A DNA stretch of 64,000 nucleotides from Glaciecola sp965660815 (GTDB lineage: Bacteria > Pseudomonadota > Gammaproteobacteria > Enterobacterales > Alteromonadaceae). Numbering within the stretch: position 1 is the stretch's first letter; the number at the start of each line of letters is the position of its first letter. Where the stretch lies: positions 1 through 64,000 of the forward strand of contig CBFIBG010000004.1 of assembly GCA_965660815.1 (NCBI GenBank). Reading direction: 5' to 3'. The notes under the pieces were generated by a model. It made no database searches, had not been told where the DNA came from, and was given only the letters and a program-made list of their open reading frames with translations. Below, piece by piece: positions 16,246-25,295 of this stretch. Made by a program: the position numbers and the translations under genes.

Positions 16246-18858
16246 GTGTTAGAAAACTATCGCAAACATGTAGAAGAGCGCGCACAGGAAGGTATACCAC
16301 CCAAGCCGCTTAATCCAGAACAAGTTGCAGAACTCGTAGAACTACTTAAAAATCCTCCAGCAGGAGAAGAAGAGTTCTTAGTTGAATTATTAGCAGAGCG
16401 AGTGCCTCCGGGTGTTGATGAAGCTGCATATGTAAAGGCCGGTTTCTTAAGCGCGATAGCAAAGAGCGAGGAGACCTGTGCTTTAATCAGTAAAGAAGCT
16501 GCAGTGCAATTGCTTGGGAATATGCATGGCGGATACAATATTACAACCTTAGTTGAGCTGCTCGATGATGCAGATCTAGCAGAGCTGGCAGCGGAAGAGC
16601 TGAAGCATACTCTACTGATGTTTGATACTTTCCACGACGTTGAGGAAAAGCATAAAGCAGGTAACCAATATGCGACTGATATCATGCATTCTTGGGCAGA
16701 GGCTGAGTGGTTTACTTCTCGTAATGACCTTCCCGAAAAAATCACCGCAAATGTGTTCAAGGTGACTGGTGAGACAAACACAGACGATTTGTCTCCAGCG
16801 CCTGATGCTTGGTCGCGTCCAGACATTCCCTTGCACGCCAGGGCTATGTATAAAATGACCCGAGATGGGCTTGAGCCTGAAAAGCACGGTGAAATAGGTC
16901 CCTTGACTCAAATAGAAGAAATACAGTCAAAAGGTTTACCGGTAGCATTCGTAGGTGATGTTGTTGGCACAGGTTCTTCACGTAAGTCTGCCACAAATTC
17001 GGTCCTTTGGTTTTTTGGTGAAGACCTTCCAGGCGTCCCCAATAAAAAGGGCGGCGGTATTTGCATCGGTTCAAAAGTGGCTCCAATCTTCTTTAATACT
17101 ATGGAAGATGCGGGCGCATTGGTTTTTGAAGCAGACGTCGAAAAAATGAATATGGGCGATACCATTGACATTTATCCCATGGACGGTGTCATAAAGAACG
17201 CTGATTCAGGAGAAGTACTTGCTGAGTACAGCTACAAATCAAAGGTTATCTTGGACGAAGTCCGAGCTGGTGGACGCATCAACCTAATAATCGGTCGTGG
17301 TTTGACTCAAAAAGCGAGAGAATCGCTTGGGTTAGGTCCCACAGATATTTTCCGCACTCCAGAAGTGCCAGCATCAAGCAATGCTGGATTTACTCTTGCT
17401 CAAAAAATGGTGGGTAAAGCGTGTGGGGTTGAGGGTATTAGACCAGGCACTTATTGCGAGCCAAAAATGACCACCGTCGGTTCGCAAGATACCACAGGCC
17501 CTATGACTCGCGATGAGTTGAAAGACTTGGCTTGTCTAGGATTTTCAGCGGATCTAACAATGCAGTCATTCTGTCACACCGCTGCGTATCCGAAACCGGT
17601 AGACATTGAAACCCAACACACCCTGCCAGACTTTATCATGAACAGAGGCGGCGTTTCATTACGACCGGGAGATGGTATTATTCACTCTTGGTTAAATCGC
17701 ATGTTGTTGCCTGATACCGTTGGAACCGGTGGTGACTCCCACACTCGTTTTCCTATGGGTATTTCTTTCCCAGCGGGCTCTGGATTGGTTGCATTCGCAG
17801 CGGCCACAGGTGTTATGCCTTTAGACATGCCTGAGTCTGTTCTTGTTCGTTTTAAAGGCAAAATGAAACCAGGTATTACATTAAGAGACTTAGTCCACGC
17901 TATTCCACTCTATGGGATTAAGCAAGGGTTACTAACCGTCGCTAAAAAGGGTAAGGTCAACGCATTCAGTGGCCGGATTTTAGAAATTGAAGGGCTAGAG
18001 CATTTGACTGTCGAGCAGGCATTTGAGTTATCGGATGCATCGGCTGAGCGTTCTGCAGCAGGTTGTACTATCAAGCTATCTGAAGAATCAGTAGGTGAAT
18101 ATCTTCGCTCGAATATCACCATGCTTCGTTGGATGATAAACGAAGGATACGGTGATCCTCGTACTCTTGAGCGTCGTGCTCAAAAAATGGAAGAGTGGCT
18201 GGCTAATCCAAGCTTAATGCAGGCAGATGCAGACGCAGAATATGCTGAAGTGATTGAAATAGACTTAAATGACATAGATGAGCCAATTTTATGTTGCCCT
18301 AACGATCCAGATGATGCCAAGACGCTGTCTGACGTAGCAGGTGATAATATTGATGAAGTATTCATTGGTTCTTGCATGACCAATATTGGACATTTCAGAG
18401 CAGCTGGTAAGCTTCTAGACCAATATGGTGGTACTTTGCCCACTCGTTTGTGGGTGTCTCCGCCTACGAAAATGGATAAAGCCAAGTTAATGGAAGAGGG
18501 CTACTATAATATCTATGGTAGGGCGGGCGTAAGAACTGAAATGCCAGGGTGTTCGTTATGTATGGGTAACCAAGCTAGGGTTCTAGCAGGAGCTACTGTT
18601 CTGTCTACATCGACAAGAAATTTCCCTAACCGTTTGGGTGATGGTGCAAATGTGTACTTATGTTCTGCTGAAATGGCAGCGGTTGGCGCTATTTTAGGTA
18701 AAATCCCCTCTAAAGAAGAGTACATGGATTATGCCGATAAAATTGATTCTATGAGCAGCGAAGTCTATCGTTACCTTAATTTTGATCAGATAGAGTCTTT
18801 TGCACAAGCCGAAGAGACTGCAAAAGCGAATATAATACCGACGCTTAGCTTGGCGTAA
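16246..18858 (+). CDS. acnB: Aconitate hydratase B / 2-methylisocitrate dehydratase
   Basis: This is the canonical gammaproteobacterial AcnB. Translation begins at GTG 16246 behind AGAGGA (LENYRKHVEERAQEG in line with E. coli LEEYRKHVAERAAEG), giving 870 residues; the longer open frame upstream lacks homology. With this start the iron-sulphur cysteines fall at 710, 769 and 772, the same numbers as in E. coli. The order is a HEAT-like N-terminal domain, swivel domain with VTGETNTDDLSPAPDAWSR, then catalytic domains. It is the main TCA-cycle enzyme turning citrate into isocitrate, and in E. coli it also binds mRNA when the cluster is lost. A terminator follows. Confidence 0.97.
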   Translation: MLENYRKHVEERAQEGIPPKPLNPEQVAELVELLKNPPAGEEEFLVELLAERVPPGVDEAAYVKAGFLSAIAKSEETCALISKEAAVQLLGNMHGGYNITTLVELLDDADLAELAAEELKHTLLMFDTFHDVEEKHKAGNQYATDIMHSWAEAEWFTSRNDLPEKITANVFKVTGETNTDDLSPAPDAWSRPDIPLHARAMYKMTRDGLEPEKHGEIGPLTQIEEIQSKGLPVAFVGDVVGTGSSRKSATNSVLWFFGEDLPGVPNKKGGGICIGSKVAPIFFNTMEDAGALVFEADVEKMNMGDTIDIYPMDGVIKNADSGEVLAEYSYKSKVILDEVRAGGRINLIIGRGLTQKARESLGLGPTDIFRTPEVPASSNAGFTLAQKMVGKACGVEGIRPGTYCEPKMTTVGSQDTTGPMTRDELKDLACLGFSADLTMQSFCHTAAYPKPVDIETQHTLPDFIMNRGGVSLRPGDGIIHSWLNRMLLPDTVGTGGDSHTRFPMGISFPAGSGLVAFAAATGVMPLDMPESVLVRFKGKMKPGITLRDLVHAIPLYGIKQGLLTVAKKGKVNAFSGRILEIEGLEHLTVEQAFELSDASAERSAAGCTIKLSEESVGEYLRSNITMLRWMINEGYGDPRTLERRAQKMEEWLANPSLMQADADAEYAEVIEIDLNDIDEPILCCPNDPDDAKTLSDVAGDNIDEVFIGSCMTNIGHFRAAGKLLDQYGGTLPTRLWVSPPTKMDKAKLMEEGYYNIYGRAGVRTEMPGCSLCMGNQARVLAGATVLSTSTRNFPNRLGDGANVYLCSAEMAAVGAILGKIPSKEEYMDYADKIDSMSSEVYRYLNFDQIESFAQAEETAKANIIPTLSLA

Positions 18859-18883
18859 ACGACGGTTAATATTTGCACATCCT

Positions 18884-18922
18884 AAAAAGCTAGTTGAGCA
18901 TTACGTTTAACTAGCTTTTTTA
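18884..18922 (+). terminator. Rho-independent terminator of acnB
   Basis: The 12-bp stem AAAAAGCTAGTT (18884-18895) / AACTAGCTTTTT (18909-18920) has a 13-base loop and a run of T on the plus strand. It lies 26 bases after the acnB stop. Confidence 0.85.
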
Positions 18923-19115
18923 TTTGTGAGGTAAATAAGAAGAAAAAACTCAGTTGCAGGTATCTTTATGCTAGTTCAACTCTTGAGCACACTGTTTACA
19001 TCGAAGAGCTTCCAAGAACGAGAATTCAGTCGCACTCTTAATCATTAAATTACTTGAAACTTAATAATAAATAATATCTATTGGATACTTATTGTCGCTT
19101 TGAAAAGAGAATGTT

Positions 19116-19598
19116 ATGCCAGCAATTTTAGCTTTGCTAATTATTATAATTTCAGTTTATTTCAGCGGTTGTGCGAATGCTAACTACACTAACCGTCAGT
19201 TGGATAAATCTAATATAAATGCTCCCATAGCAGATGATGTCATTGAAATAGAAATAAATGGGACAGTTATACAAGTAGAGTATGCTGACACTCCTGCAGA
19301 GAGGCAATTAGGCCTAATGTACCGCCGTTCGCTCTGCGAAAATTGTGGCATGTTGTTTAGATTCGACACTTCGAGAATAGGAAGTATTTGGATGAAAAAT
19401 ACTTACATACCATTGGATTTAGCCTATATAAGTGAAGACGGTGAGATTATTGACATACGACAGTTACAACCTCTTGATTTAACTCCAGTGACATCTTCGC
19501 AGAAAGTGCGATTCGCATTAGAAATGAACAAAGGGTGGTTTGCGAACAAAGACATAAGAGAAGGGGACTTCGTTAAGATCAAGCCTTCGCAGCAATGA
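19116..19598 (+). CDS. DUF192-family lipoprotein
   Basis: The 160-residue protein begins with a lipoprotein-type signal peptide ending FSGC (Cys near residue 20). Residues about 45-155 are a DUF192 domain, with the diagnostic AERQLGLMYRRSL, then GMLFRFDT, IWMKNTYIPLDLAYI and ALEMNKGWF. The biological role of DUF192 proteins is not established. The protein should be anchored to a membrane and face the periplasm. It stands alone between acnB and lysC. Confidence 0.85.
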   Translation: MPAILALLIIIISVYFSGCANANYTNRQLDKSNINAPIADDVIEIEINGTVIQVEYADTPAERQLGLMYRRSLCENCGMLFRFDTSRIGSIWMKNTYIPLDLAYISEDGEIIDIRQLQPLDLTPVTSSQKVRFALEMNKGWFANKDIREGDFVKIKPSQQ

Positions 19599-19749
19599 TC
19601 ACGTGAACTATAAAATAAGAGTCGTTTTCTATTGATTTTGGTAGATTTATATATCAACTATTACCTACTATTAGACTATATTTTTTTGTGTTCAAGCGAA
19701 CATAATACCCTTTTCAATATCCCTAATTCTAATTTCATAAGGAATATTT

Positions 19750-21096
19750 ATGTCAGATTTGAATGTCGCTAAATTTGGCGGCACAAGCGTAGCAAACTAC
19801 GACACTATAAAAAATTGTGCTTCGATTGTGATCAATAATTCAAACACTAAGGTCATGGTAGTCAGTGCTGCAGCAGGCGTCACAAATCAACTTGTGCTTC
19901 TTGCGAATACACCTCTCACGTCAGAACAAATAACTGATGTGGTTGAAAGTATAAGAAAAATAGAATTTTCAATCTTAAATAAATTAAAAAAACCAAGTGA
20001 AGTAGAAGACAAGCTATTTGCGTTGCTTGATGAGCTAGATACCCTTGCCAGACATGAAGAAATCATTTATCGCGATGATTTAAAAGATGCCGTTTTATCT
20101 ATGGGCGAAAGAATGTCATCCCTACTTTGCGCCGCTGTTATTCGTGAACAAGGCGTATCTGCAATTAACTTTGATGTGAGAAAAGTTCTGAGAACCGATT
20201 CTAAGTTCACTGAGGCAATCCCCGATGTCCCTAATATCAAGACCTTGGTGCATCAATTGTTACTGCCTGAAACTGAAAATAATATTGTTGTGACCCAAGG
20301 CTTCGTTGGCGCTGATGAGCAAGGCAGAACAACCACGCTAGGTCGAGGAGGTTCAGACTTCACTGCTGCTCTTTTGGCTGAGGCGCTCGATGCCGCCACT
20401 TGTGAGATATGGACAGATGTAATTGGTGTCTATACAACCGATCCTAGAATTACTGATAAAGCTAAGCCATTACCTGAATTAAGTTTTGAAGAGGCCGCTG
20501 AGATGGCCACTTTTGGGGCCAAAGTTTTACATCCTGCAACCATGGAGCCAGCTTTAAGAAAAGACATTGCTGTGTTTGTTGGTTCAAGCAAGGAGCCTGA
20601 TAAGGGAGGGACTTGGATAAAGCGTAATTGCGACCATGAACCGGCATTTAGAGCGGTAACTCGACGCAAAGATCAAGTTTTAGTCACCGTGAAGACGCCG
20701 AAGATGATGTATGCAAAGGGTTTTCTAGAGCGAGTATTTCATATTATCGCTAAACACGAGTTAAGTGTTGACTTGATCACTACTTCAGAAATTTCAGTCT
20801 CTTTTACACTAGACAATCCTCCAAACTCAATGTCTGAGAAAATGAACAAGGAAACGCTTATTGAATTGAGCAACATATGTGAGGTGTCTGTAGAGCGAAA
20901 TTTAGATGCAGTGACCGTTGTTGGAAATAATATGCACAGTGAAGCCGGGGTATCATCTAGTATTTTCTCTGCTATTTCCGATTTCAATCTAAGAATGATT
21001 TGTTTTGGCGCAAACGTGCATAACTTGTCATTTGTAGTCAACAATCAAGACAGCGATGACATCGTGAGGCGCTTACATAGCGCACTATTTGAATAA
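19750..21096 (+). CDS. lysC: Aspartate kinase, lysine-sensitive type (aspartokinase III)
   Basis: At 448 residues it has the length of E. coli LysC (449), with no homoserine dehydrogenase domain. KFGGTSV at 8-14 is the kinase signature, and TTLGRGGSDFTAALLAEAL and WTDVIGVYTTDPR build the ATP/aspartate site. The C-terminal third holds two ACT domains (about 310-448) for allosteric control, expected to be by lysine. It catalyses the first step of the aspartate family pathway to lysine, threonine and methionine. The start follows AAGGAA. The 151-base leader is too short and lacks the motifs of a lysine riboswitch. Confidence 0.93.
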   Translation: MSDLNVAKFGGTSVANYDTIKNCASIVINNSNTKVMVVSAAAGVTNQLVLLANTPLTSEQITDVVESIRKIEFSILNKLKKPSEVEDKLFALLDELDTLARHEEIIYRDDLKDAVLSMGERMSSLLCAAVIREQGVSAINFDVRKVLRTDSKFTEAIPDVPNIKTLVHQLLLPETENNIVVTQGFVGADEQGRTTTLGRGGSDFTAALLAEALDAATCEIWTDVIGVYTTDPRITDKAKPLPELSFEEAAEMATFGAKVLHPATMEPALRKDIAVFVGSSKEPDKGGTWIKRNCDHEPAFRAVTRRKDQVLVTVKTPKMMYAKGFLERVFHIIAKHELSVDLITTSEISVSFTLDNPPNSMSEKMNKETLIELSNICEVSVERNLDAVTVVGNNMHSEAGVSSSIFSAISDFNLRMICFGANVHNLSFVVNNQDSDDIVRRLHSALFE

Positions 21097-21115
21097 TCTT
21101 TTGCATAGTGCGCTA
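21078..21115. repeat. Inverted repeat spanning the lysC stop codon
   Basis: TAGCGCACTAT (21078-21088) is exactly complementary to ATAGTGCGCTA (21105-21115) around a 16-base loop that contains the stop at 21094-21096. No T-run follows, so termination would be Rho-assisted if the hairpin acts at all. It may instead stabilise the 3' end of the mRNA. Confidence 0.5.
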
Positions 21116-21158
21116 CCTGAATAACGAATTGAAGTTAATAAGACTATGAGTCAATCAA

Positions 21159-23183
21159 TTAGACTTTAAATCTGCCTATCGATTCTTGTAATTCTTCTGC
21201 TAGTCTAGCAACCTCAGAGCTTGATTCTGAGGTTTGTTTGGCCCCGATAGTCGTTTGTTCCGCAATACCGACAATATTTTCTAATCGCTCACTTATCTGA
21301 GACGACACTGTATGCTGCTCTCTTGCTGCATGTTCTATTCTCGTGCTTACCTCATATGCCTTGTGAACCGCATCAGTAATTAGGTTTAGTGCATTTGCTG
21401 CATTCTCGGTCTGCTCAACGCATACGAAGGTTTGTTCTTTGCCTTGGTTCATCACATCAACGGCTTTTTCCGCACCGGCTTGCAATACCTCGATCATTGC
21501 ATTAATTTCTTGTGTGGACTCTTGCGTTCTGCTTGCTAAGGTTCTAACTTCGTCCGCGACAACCGCAAAACCACGACCTTGTTCACCGGCTCTAGCTGCT
21601 TCAATAGCGGCGTTGAGAGCCAATAAATTTGTTTGGTCTGCCACCCCTCTTATCACATCCAAAATTCCACCAATACTGGCACTGTCTTGGTGAAGTTTAT
21701 TAATAACTTCAGCAGCTTGTTCAACGTCTTTGGCTAATATTTGTATTGTCGTTTTGTTTTCAGCAGATATTGCTTTAACCTTTTCCGCTTCTTCATCAGC
21801 GTGCTTTATCTGTTGTAATGTATCGTCCGCACTGTTTGACACAAGCTCTGATGTTGTATGCATCTCCGTTGTTGCCGCCGCAACCTGAGAAATCTGAGAT
21901 TTTTGATTCTCGATTGAGTCCGTTGTTTGCATAGTGACGGTAGACGTTTCAACGCTGGCTGCAGCTAATTGATCAGCTCTCTGGTTAATTGAAAATATAA
22001 GTTCCTTGAGACTATCAATTAATTGGTTGCAGTTTTTAGATAGTAAACCAAATTCATCTTTAGAAGACTCATCTAAACGTTGAGTTAAATCTCCAGAAGA
22101 GGCGATCTTCAGCAAGCTATTTACTCGGTCAAGTGGGATAGTTATGGCTCTTACGCTCACGTAGGCAATGCCGGCAGCAAGCAATAAAGAACCAATAATG
22201 ACTGCGATCACAATCAACGTACTATTGGATATTTGACCATCAACACGGGCTTTTATATCAACTGCTTTATTATCCCCCAATGCATTTAGCTTTTGTAACT
22301 GAGACAATGCCATTTCAATGGCAGCGTCTGATTTCTTTAGACTTTCACCTGCCTCTAAACTGCTTCTAATTTGGTTTAGTTTCGTGGACAAAATCCCATC
22401 GTTTGAGGTAATTAAACTGTTTATGCCATTCATTAATTCGGATATTTCATCAAGCGTTCCGGAGGAGTCTTGACCATTGGCGACGTTTGCTATTTCAAGC
22501 ATCCGTTCATTTGCTTGTTCCAAAAGCACTTCCACTTCTTGGACACGAAGTTCAGCTCTTTGCAACATTAAAGTGTTTTTATATTCTGCTATAACCGTAA
22601 AAAGTGTCAGTAAGCCTGATTCCATCGGCTCCGCTAACACTGAAGCTTGTTGCAAGCTAGCTGAGTTTTCGAGATCTTCAAGGTAAGTAAAATCCAACAG
22701 TAAAGAAGATGCGTCATCAATTTTCTCTTCTACGTCATCCGTTAATTCTTCAAGCTTTAGTTGTAATTCTATGTTGCGGATATGAGCAATGAATGTGTTA
22801 TTAGCATTTTGCTGATAATCATTGTATGTGGATTGTATGGATGAGACAGAAGCAGATAACTCTCTGTCACCTTTTACCACGTCAGTCAGCTTTAAAATGG
22901 TTTGGTCGAAGTTTTTTTGTGCATTTTTGAAGCTTGCTTGTTTTTCTTTCACGTCATCTAAGTTTTCTGAAACAAAACTTTCAAAAGTAAGACGACCCAA
23001 GTTAAGGAAGCTCGCCTTTAGATTAGAAGTCCCCGCAACAGTAGGCAAAGCTACATCACTAAGTTCAGAGGATGCGTTTCCAATGCGATTTACGCTAGTA
23101 ATGGAGGAAATCCCTAACGCGATTAATAATAAACTTATTACAACAAAACCGCCGATCACTCTCATTGCCACGGTGATACGCAT
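21159..23183 (-). CDS. Methyl-accepting chemotaxis protein
   Basis: The 674-residue chemoreceptor has TM1 at about 8-29, a mostly helical periplasmic region to about 325, TM2 at 326-350, a HAMP domain (about 350-405) and a long cytoplasmic coiled coil. The conserved hairpin tip reads EAARAGEQGRGFAVVADEV, with RTLASRTQEST after it, which contacts CheA/CheW. The periplasmic part is of the four-helix-bundle kind, not a Cache or PAS sensor, and the ligand is unknown. There is no C-terminal CheR/CheB docking pentapeptide. No other chemotaxis gene is in the window. Confidence 0.93.
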   Translation of the reverse strand: MRITVAMRVIGGFVVISLLLIALGISSITSVNRIGNASSELSDVALPTVAGTSNLKASFLNLGRLTFESFVSENLDDVKEKQASFKNAQKNFDQTILKLTDVVKGDRELSASVSSIQSTYNDYQQNANNTFIAHIRNIELQLKLEELTDDVEEKIDDASSLLLDFTYLEDLENSASLQQASVLAEPMESGLLTLFTVIAEYKNTLMLQRAELRVQEVEVLLEQANERMLEIANVANGQDSSGTLDEISELMNGINSLITSNDGILSTKLNQIRSSLEAGESLKKSDAAIEMALSQLQKLNALGDNKAVDIKARVDGQISNSTLIVIAVIIGSLLLAAGIAYVSVRAITIPLDRVNSLLKIASSGDLTQRLDESSKDEFGLLSKNCNQLIDSLKELIFSINQRADQLAAASVETSTVTMQTTDSIENQKSQISQVAAATTEMHTTSELVSNSADDTLQQIKHADEEAEKVKAISAENKTTIQILAKDVEQAAEVINKLHQDSASIGGILDVIRGVADQTNLLALNAAIEAARAGEQGRGFAVVADEVRTLASRTQESTQEINAMIEVLQAGAEKAVDVMNQGKEQTFVCVEQTENAANALNLITDAVHKAYEVSTRIEHAAREQHTVSSQISERLENIVGIAEQTTIGAKQTSESSSEVARLAEELQESIGRFKV

Positions 23184-23252
23184 AACTTCTCCTGCTAAAG
23201 GTGTATAAAAATATGGTGCTATAGCAGTGTATCGCCGTTTTGATTAAAAACT

Positions 23253-24086
23253 TTATGCGCGATATTGAAATAGTTTTTTATCCTCGATGCAGTAAATTGA
23301 TAAGCTATTACCCCAAACGTATCCGGTGTCTAATGCCTTTATATTGGAGGGATTTGGTATGTTACTGGGGATCTCACCAAGCAAAGCTGCCCAATGGCCA
23401 AAATAAATAGTATGTTTAGGTTTCAACTTAGGGTTTAATGCCATATACCAAGGGATTATTTCTTTACTGGCGTAAGATGGATGGCATTTGTTACTAAAAT
23501 CCAGTGAATAGTCATGATTCAAGTACCGCATTCTTGTAAACGCGTTTATTATAAATCTATTTCTCGCATGCCTAGTCAAAGATTTGTCCCATGAGTTGGG
23601 TAAATTACCATACATATTTGAAAGAACCTTTTTAGGGTTACTTCCATTCAGTTGGATATGAATTTCGTCAGACAGTGCCAGAGCTTTTTTTATCGACCAT
23701 TTAGGGTAAAGTCCTGCGTGAGTTATAATAGAGTTTTCGTCGGGTTGGATGGCGAGCGGTTTGGATAACAAAAAATCTATATATTTATCAAAATATCTGT
23801 CATTAATAAGTGTATTAAGTTTGTCTCGGGACTTAGGCGCATGGATTCCAAAAGCCGTGGCAATAAGATGTAAATCATGATTACCTAATACGGTATCAAA
23901 CTGTGGTCCTAAATCGGATAGATACTGGAGTGTAGATAAGCTGTCTGGTCCTCTAGCTATCAAATCACCCACTGCCCACAGTTTATCTACTTCTGGATTA
24001 AACTTAACTTTTTTAAGGGCCGCTCGTAGCCCTTTATAACAGCCCTGAATATCACCAATAACGTAGTTTTTATTCATGTTATTCAC
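23253..24086 (-). CDS. apaH: Bis(5'-nucleosyl)-tetraphosphatase, symmetrical
   Basis: This 277-residue metallophosphoesterase has IGDIQGCY near the N-terminus, then GDLIARGPDS, GNHDLH and THAGLYPKW, which together supply the metal ligands. It splits Ap4A into two ADP. It is the last gene of the lptD-surA-pdxA-rsmA-apaG-apaH operon, 23 bases after apaG, as in E. coli. The start may be the fourth residue (MNKNYVIGD), since homologues begin just before VIGDIQG. Confidence 0.95.
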   Translation of the reverse strand: MNNMNKNYVIGDIQGCYKGLRAALKKVKFNPEVDKLWAVGDLIARGPDSLSTLQYLSDLGPQFDTVLGNHDLHLIATAFGIHAPKSRDKLNTLINDRYFDKYIDFLLSKPLAIQPDENSIITHAGLYPKWSIKKALALSDEIHIQLNGSNPKKVLSNMYGNLPNSWDKSLTRHARNRFIINAFTRMRYLNHDYSLDFSNKCHPSYASKEIIPWYMALNPKLKPKHTIYFGHWAALLGEIPSNIPNPSNIKALDTGYVWGNSLSIYCIEDKKLFQYRA

Positions 24087-24109
24087 TTGTCTTTAAGACT
24101 TGAAAAGCG

Positions 24110-24496
24110 TCAGTGCAGCACGTTAGGAACTGCCAAGCTAAAAGGGGGAATGGGGGCTTTAAATTCATTTTCTTCTGCGTCGAGAAAGTGATAAAAACCC
24201 TCCATAAATCCAACTTCAGTTTTTAGCATTGAAGCACTAGTGTAGGAATATTTTTTATTAGATTCAATAATAGGTTGTTCGCCAACTACTCCTTTACCTG
24301 ATACTTCTATTTTTTCGCCATCACCATTCGTGATTAACCAATATCTGCTGATAAGCTGAACAGGACAATCGCTATTATTGGTGATGGTAACCGTATATTT
24401 AAACACGTAGGCATCATGGTCGTTATTTTTCTGTCGACCAATATATTCGCTGTCAACATCGATATGAATATCATGTGTCATACTTTTTCCGCTCAT
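24110..24496 (-). CDS. apaG: ApaG family protein (Co2+/Mg2+ efflux-associated)
   Basis: The 128-residue protein is a single ApaG immunoglobulin-like domain (DUF525). Family blocks are YVFKYTVTITN, VQLISRYWLITNGDG, GKGVVGEQPII and MEGFYHFLD. Its biochemical activity is unsettled; in Salmonella its loss affects cobalt resistance and magnesium efflux. The first 26 bases overlap the end of rsmA, and a second Met six codons in (24481) is also a possible start. It lies between rsmA and apaH in the conserved operon. Confidence 0.95.
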   Translation of the reverse strand: MSGKSMTHDIHIDVDSEYIGRQKNNDHDAYVFKYTVTITNNSDCPVQLISRYWLITNGDGEKIEVSGKGVVGEQPIIESNKKYSYTSASMLKTEVGFMEGFYHFLDAEENEFKAPIPPFSLAVPNVLH

Positions 24497-25295
24497 AATA
24501 ACTATTTGCTAGCTTTGCAAAGTCGTTAAGCGACAACTCTTGTGCTCGCGACTCCGGGTTTACCTCAAGCTTAGTAATTTGAGATTCATTCAACAAGTTT
24601 TTGAGGCTGTTTCGTATGGTTTTTCTGCGCTGATTAAATGCCGAGGTGACCACTACTTGCAAGGTATCTATATCGTGTAAGTTGACTGGCGGATTTCGAT
24701 GCGGAACGAGACGAACTACCGCTGACTCAACCTTGGGGGGAGGCTTAAATGCACTAGGAGGTACCATCAAGACAACTGTTGGCTGACAAAAATACTGTGC
24801 CATAACCGATAACCGCCCGTAGAGTTTATCTTTGTTAGTCGCACAAAGTCTTTTGACCACCTCCAGTTGAAGCATAAAATGCATATCTTCTATAAGTTCG
24901 GAGAACTTAAATAAATGAAACATCAAAGGAGTAGAAATATTATAAGGTAAATTTCCAAATACTCTTAACTTTGAGGGGCCTGAACTGCTGTCACTGGCCA
25001 TGGTACTGAAGTCGAATTTCAAAGCATCCTCTTCTATTACATTGAGTTTATCTTGTATGAAAGGATGAGAGCGCAACCGTTTCGCTAAATCTCTGTCCAA
25101 CTCAATCACGGTGAGTTTGTCAATCATCTCTGCTACTGGTTCAGTTAGTGCGCCAAGGCCAGGCCCAATCTCGACTAAATCTTGACCATTTGTTGGATTT
25201 ATAGCAGAGACGATGTGATCAATAATGTATTGGTCATGCAAGAAGTTTTGGCCAAACCTCTTTCTAGCAGTATGCCCTAGATGTTTTTTGTTCAT
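24471..25295 (-). CDS. rsmA: 16S rRNA (adenine1518-N6/adenine1519-N6) dimethyltransferase
   Basis: The 274-residue RsmA (KsgA) has the SAM-binding motif VEIGPGLGALTEP at 42-54, FGQNFLHD before it, and the catalytic N-L-P-Y block GNLPYNIS near 117-124. The C-terminal helical domain ends with QRRKTIRNSLKNL. The enzyme dimethylates two adjacent adenines in the 3' hairpin of 16S rRNA late in 30S assembly. Its start overlaps the pdxA stop by four bases, and its 3' end overlaps apaG. Confidence 0.97.
   Translation of the reverse strand: MNKKHLGHTARKRFGQNFLHDQYIIDHIVSAINPTNGQDLVEIGPGLGALTEPVAEMIDKLTVIELDRDLAKRLRSHPFIQDKLNVIEEDALKFDFSTMASDSSSGPSKLRVFGNLPYNISTPLMFHLFKFSELIEDMHFMLQLEVVKRLCATNKDKLYGRLSVMAQYFCQPTVVLMVPPSAFKPPPKVESAVVRLVPHRNPPVNLHDIDTLQVVVTSAFNQRRKTIRNSLKNLLNESQITKLEVNPESRAQELSLNDFAKLANSYYERKKYDT

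Noticed and set aside
19599..19749. Possible lysine riboswitch upstream of lysC
   Set aside because: The leader is short and AT-rich; the conserved core elements and a terminator-type hairpin are not visible.
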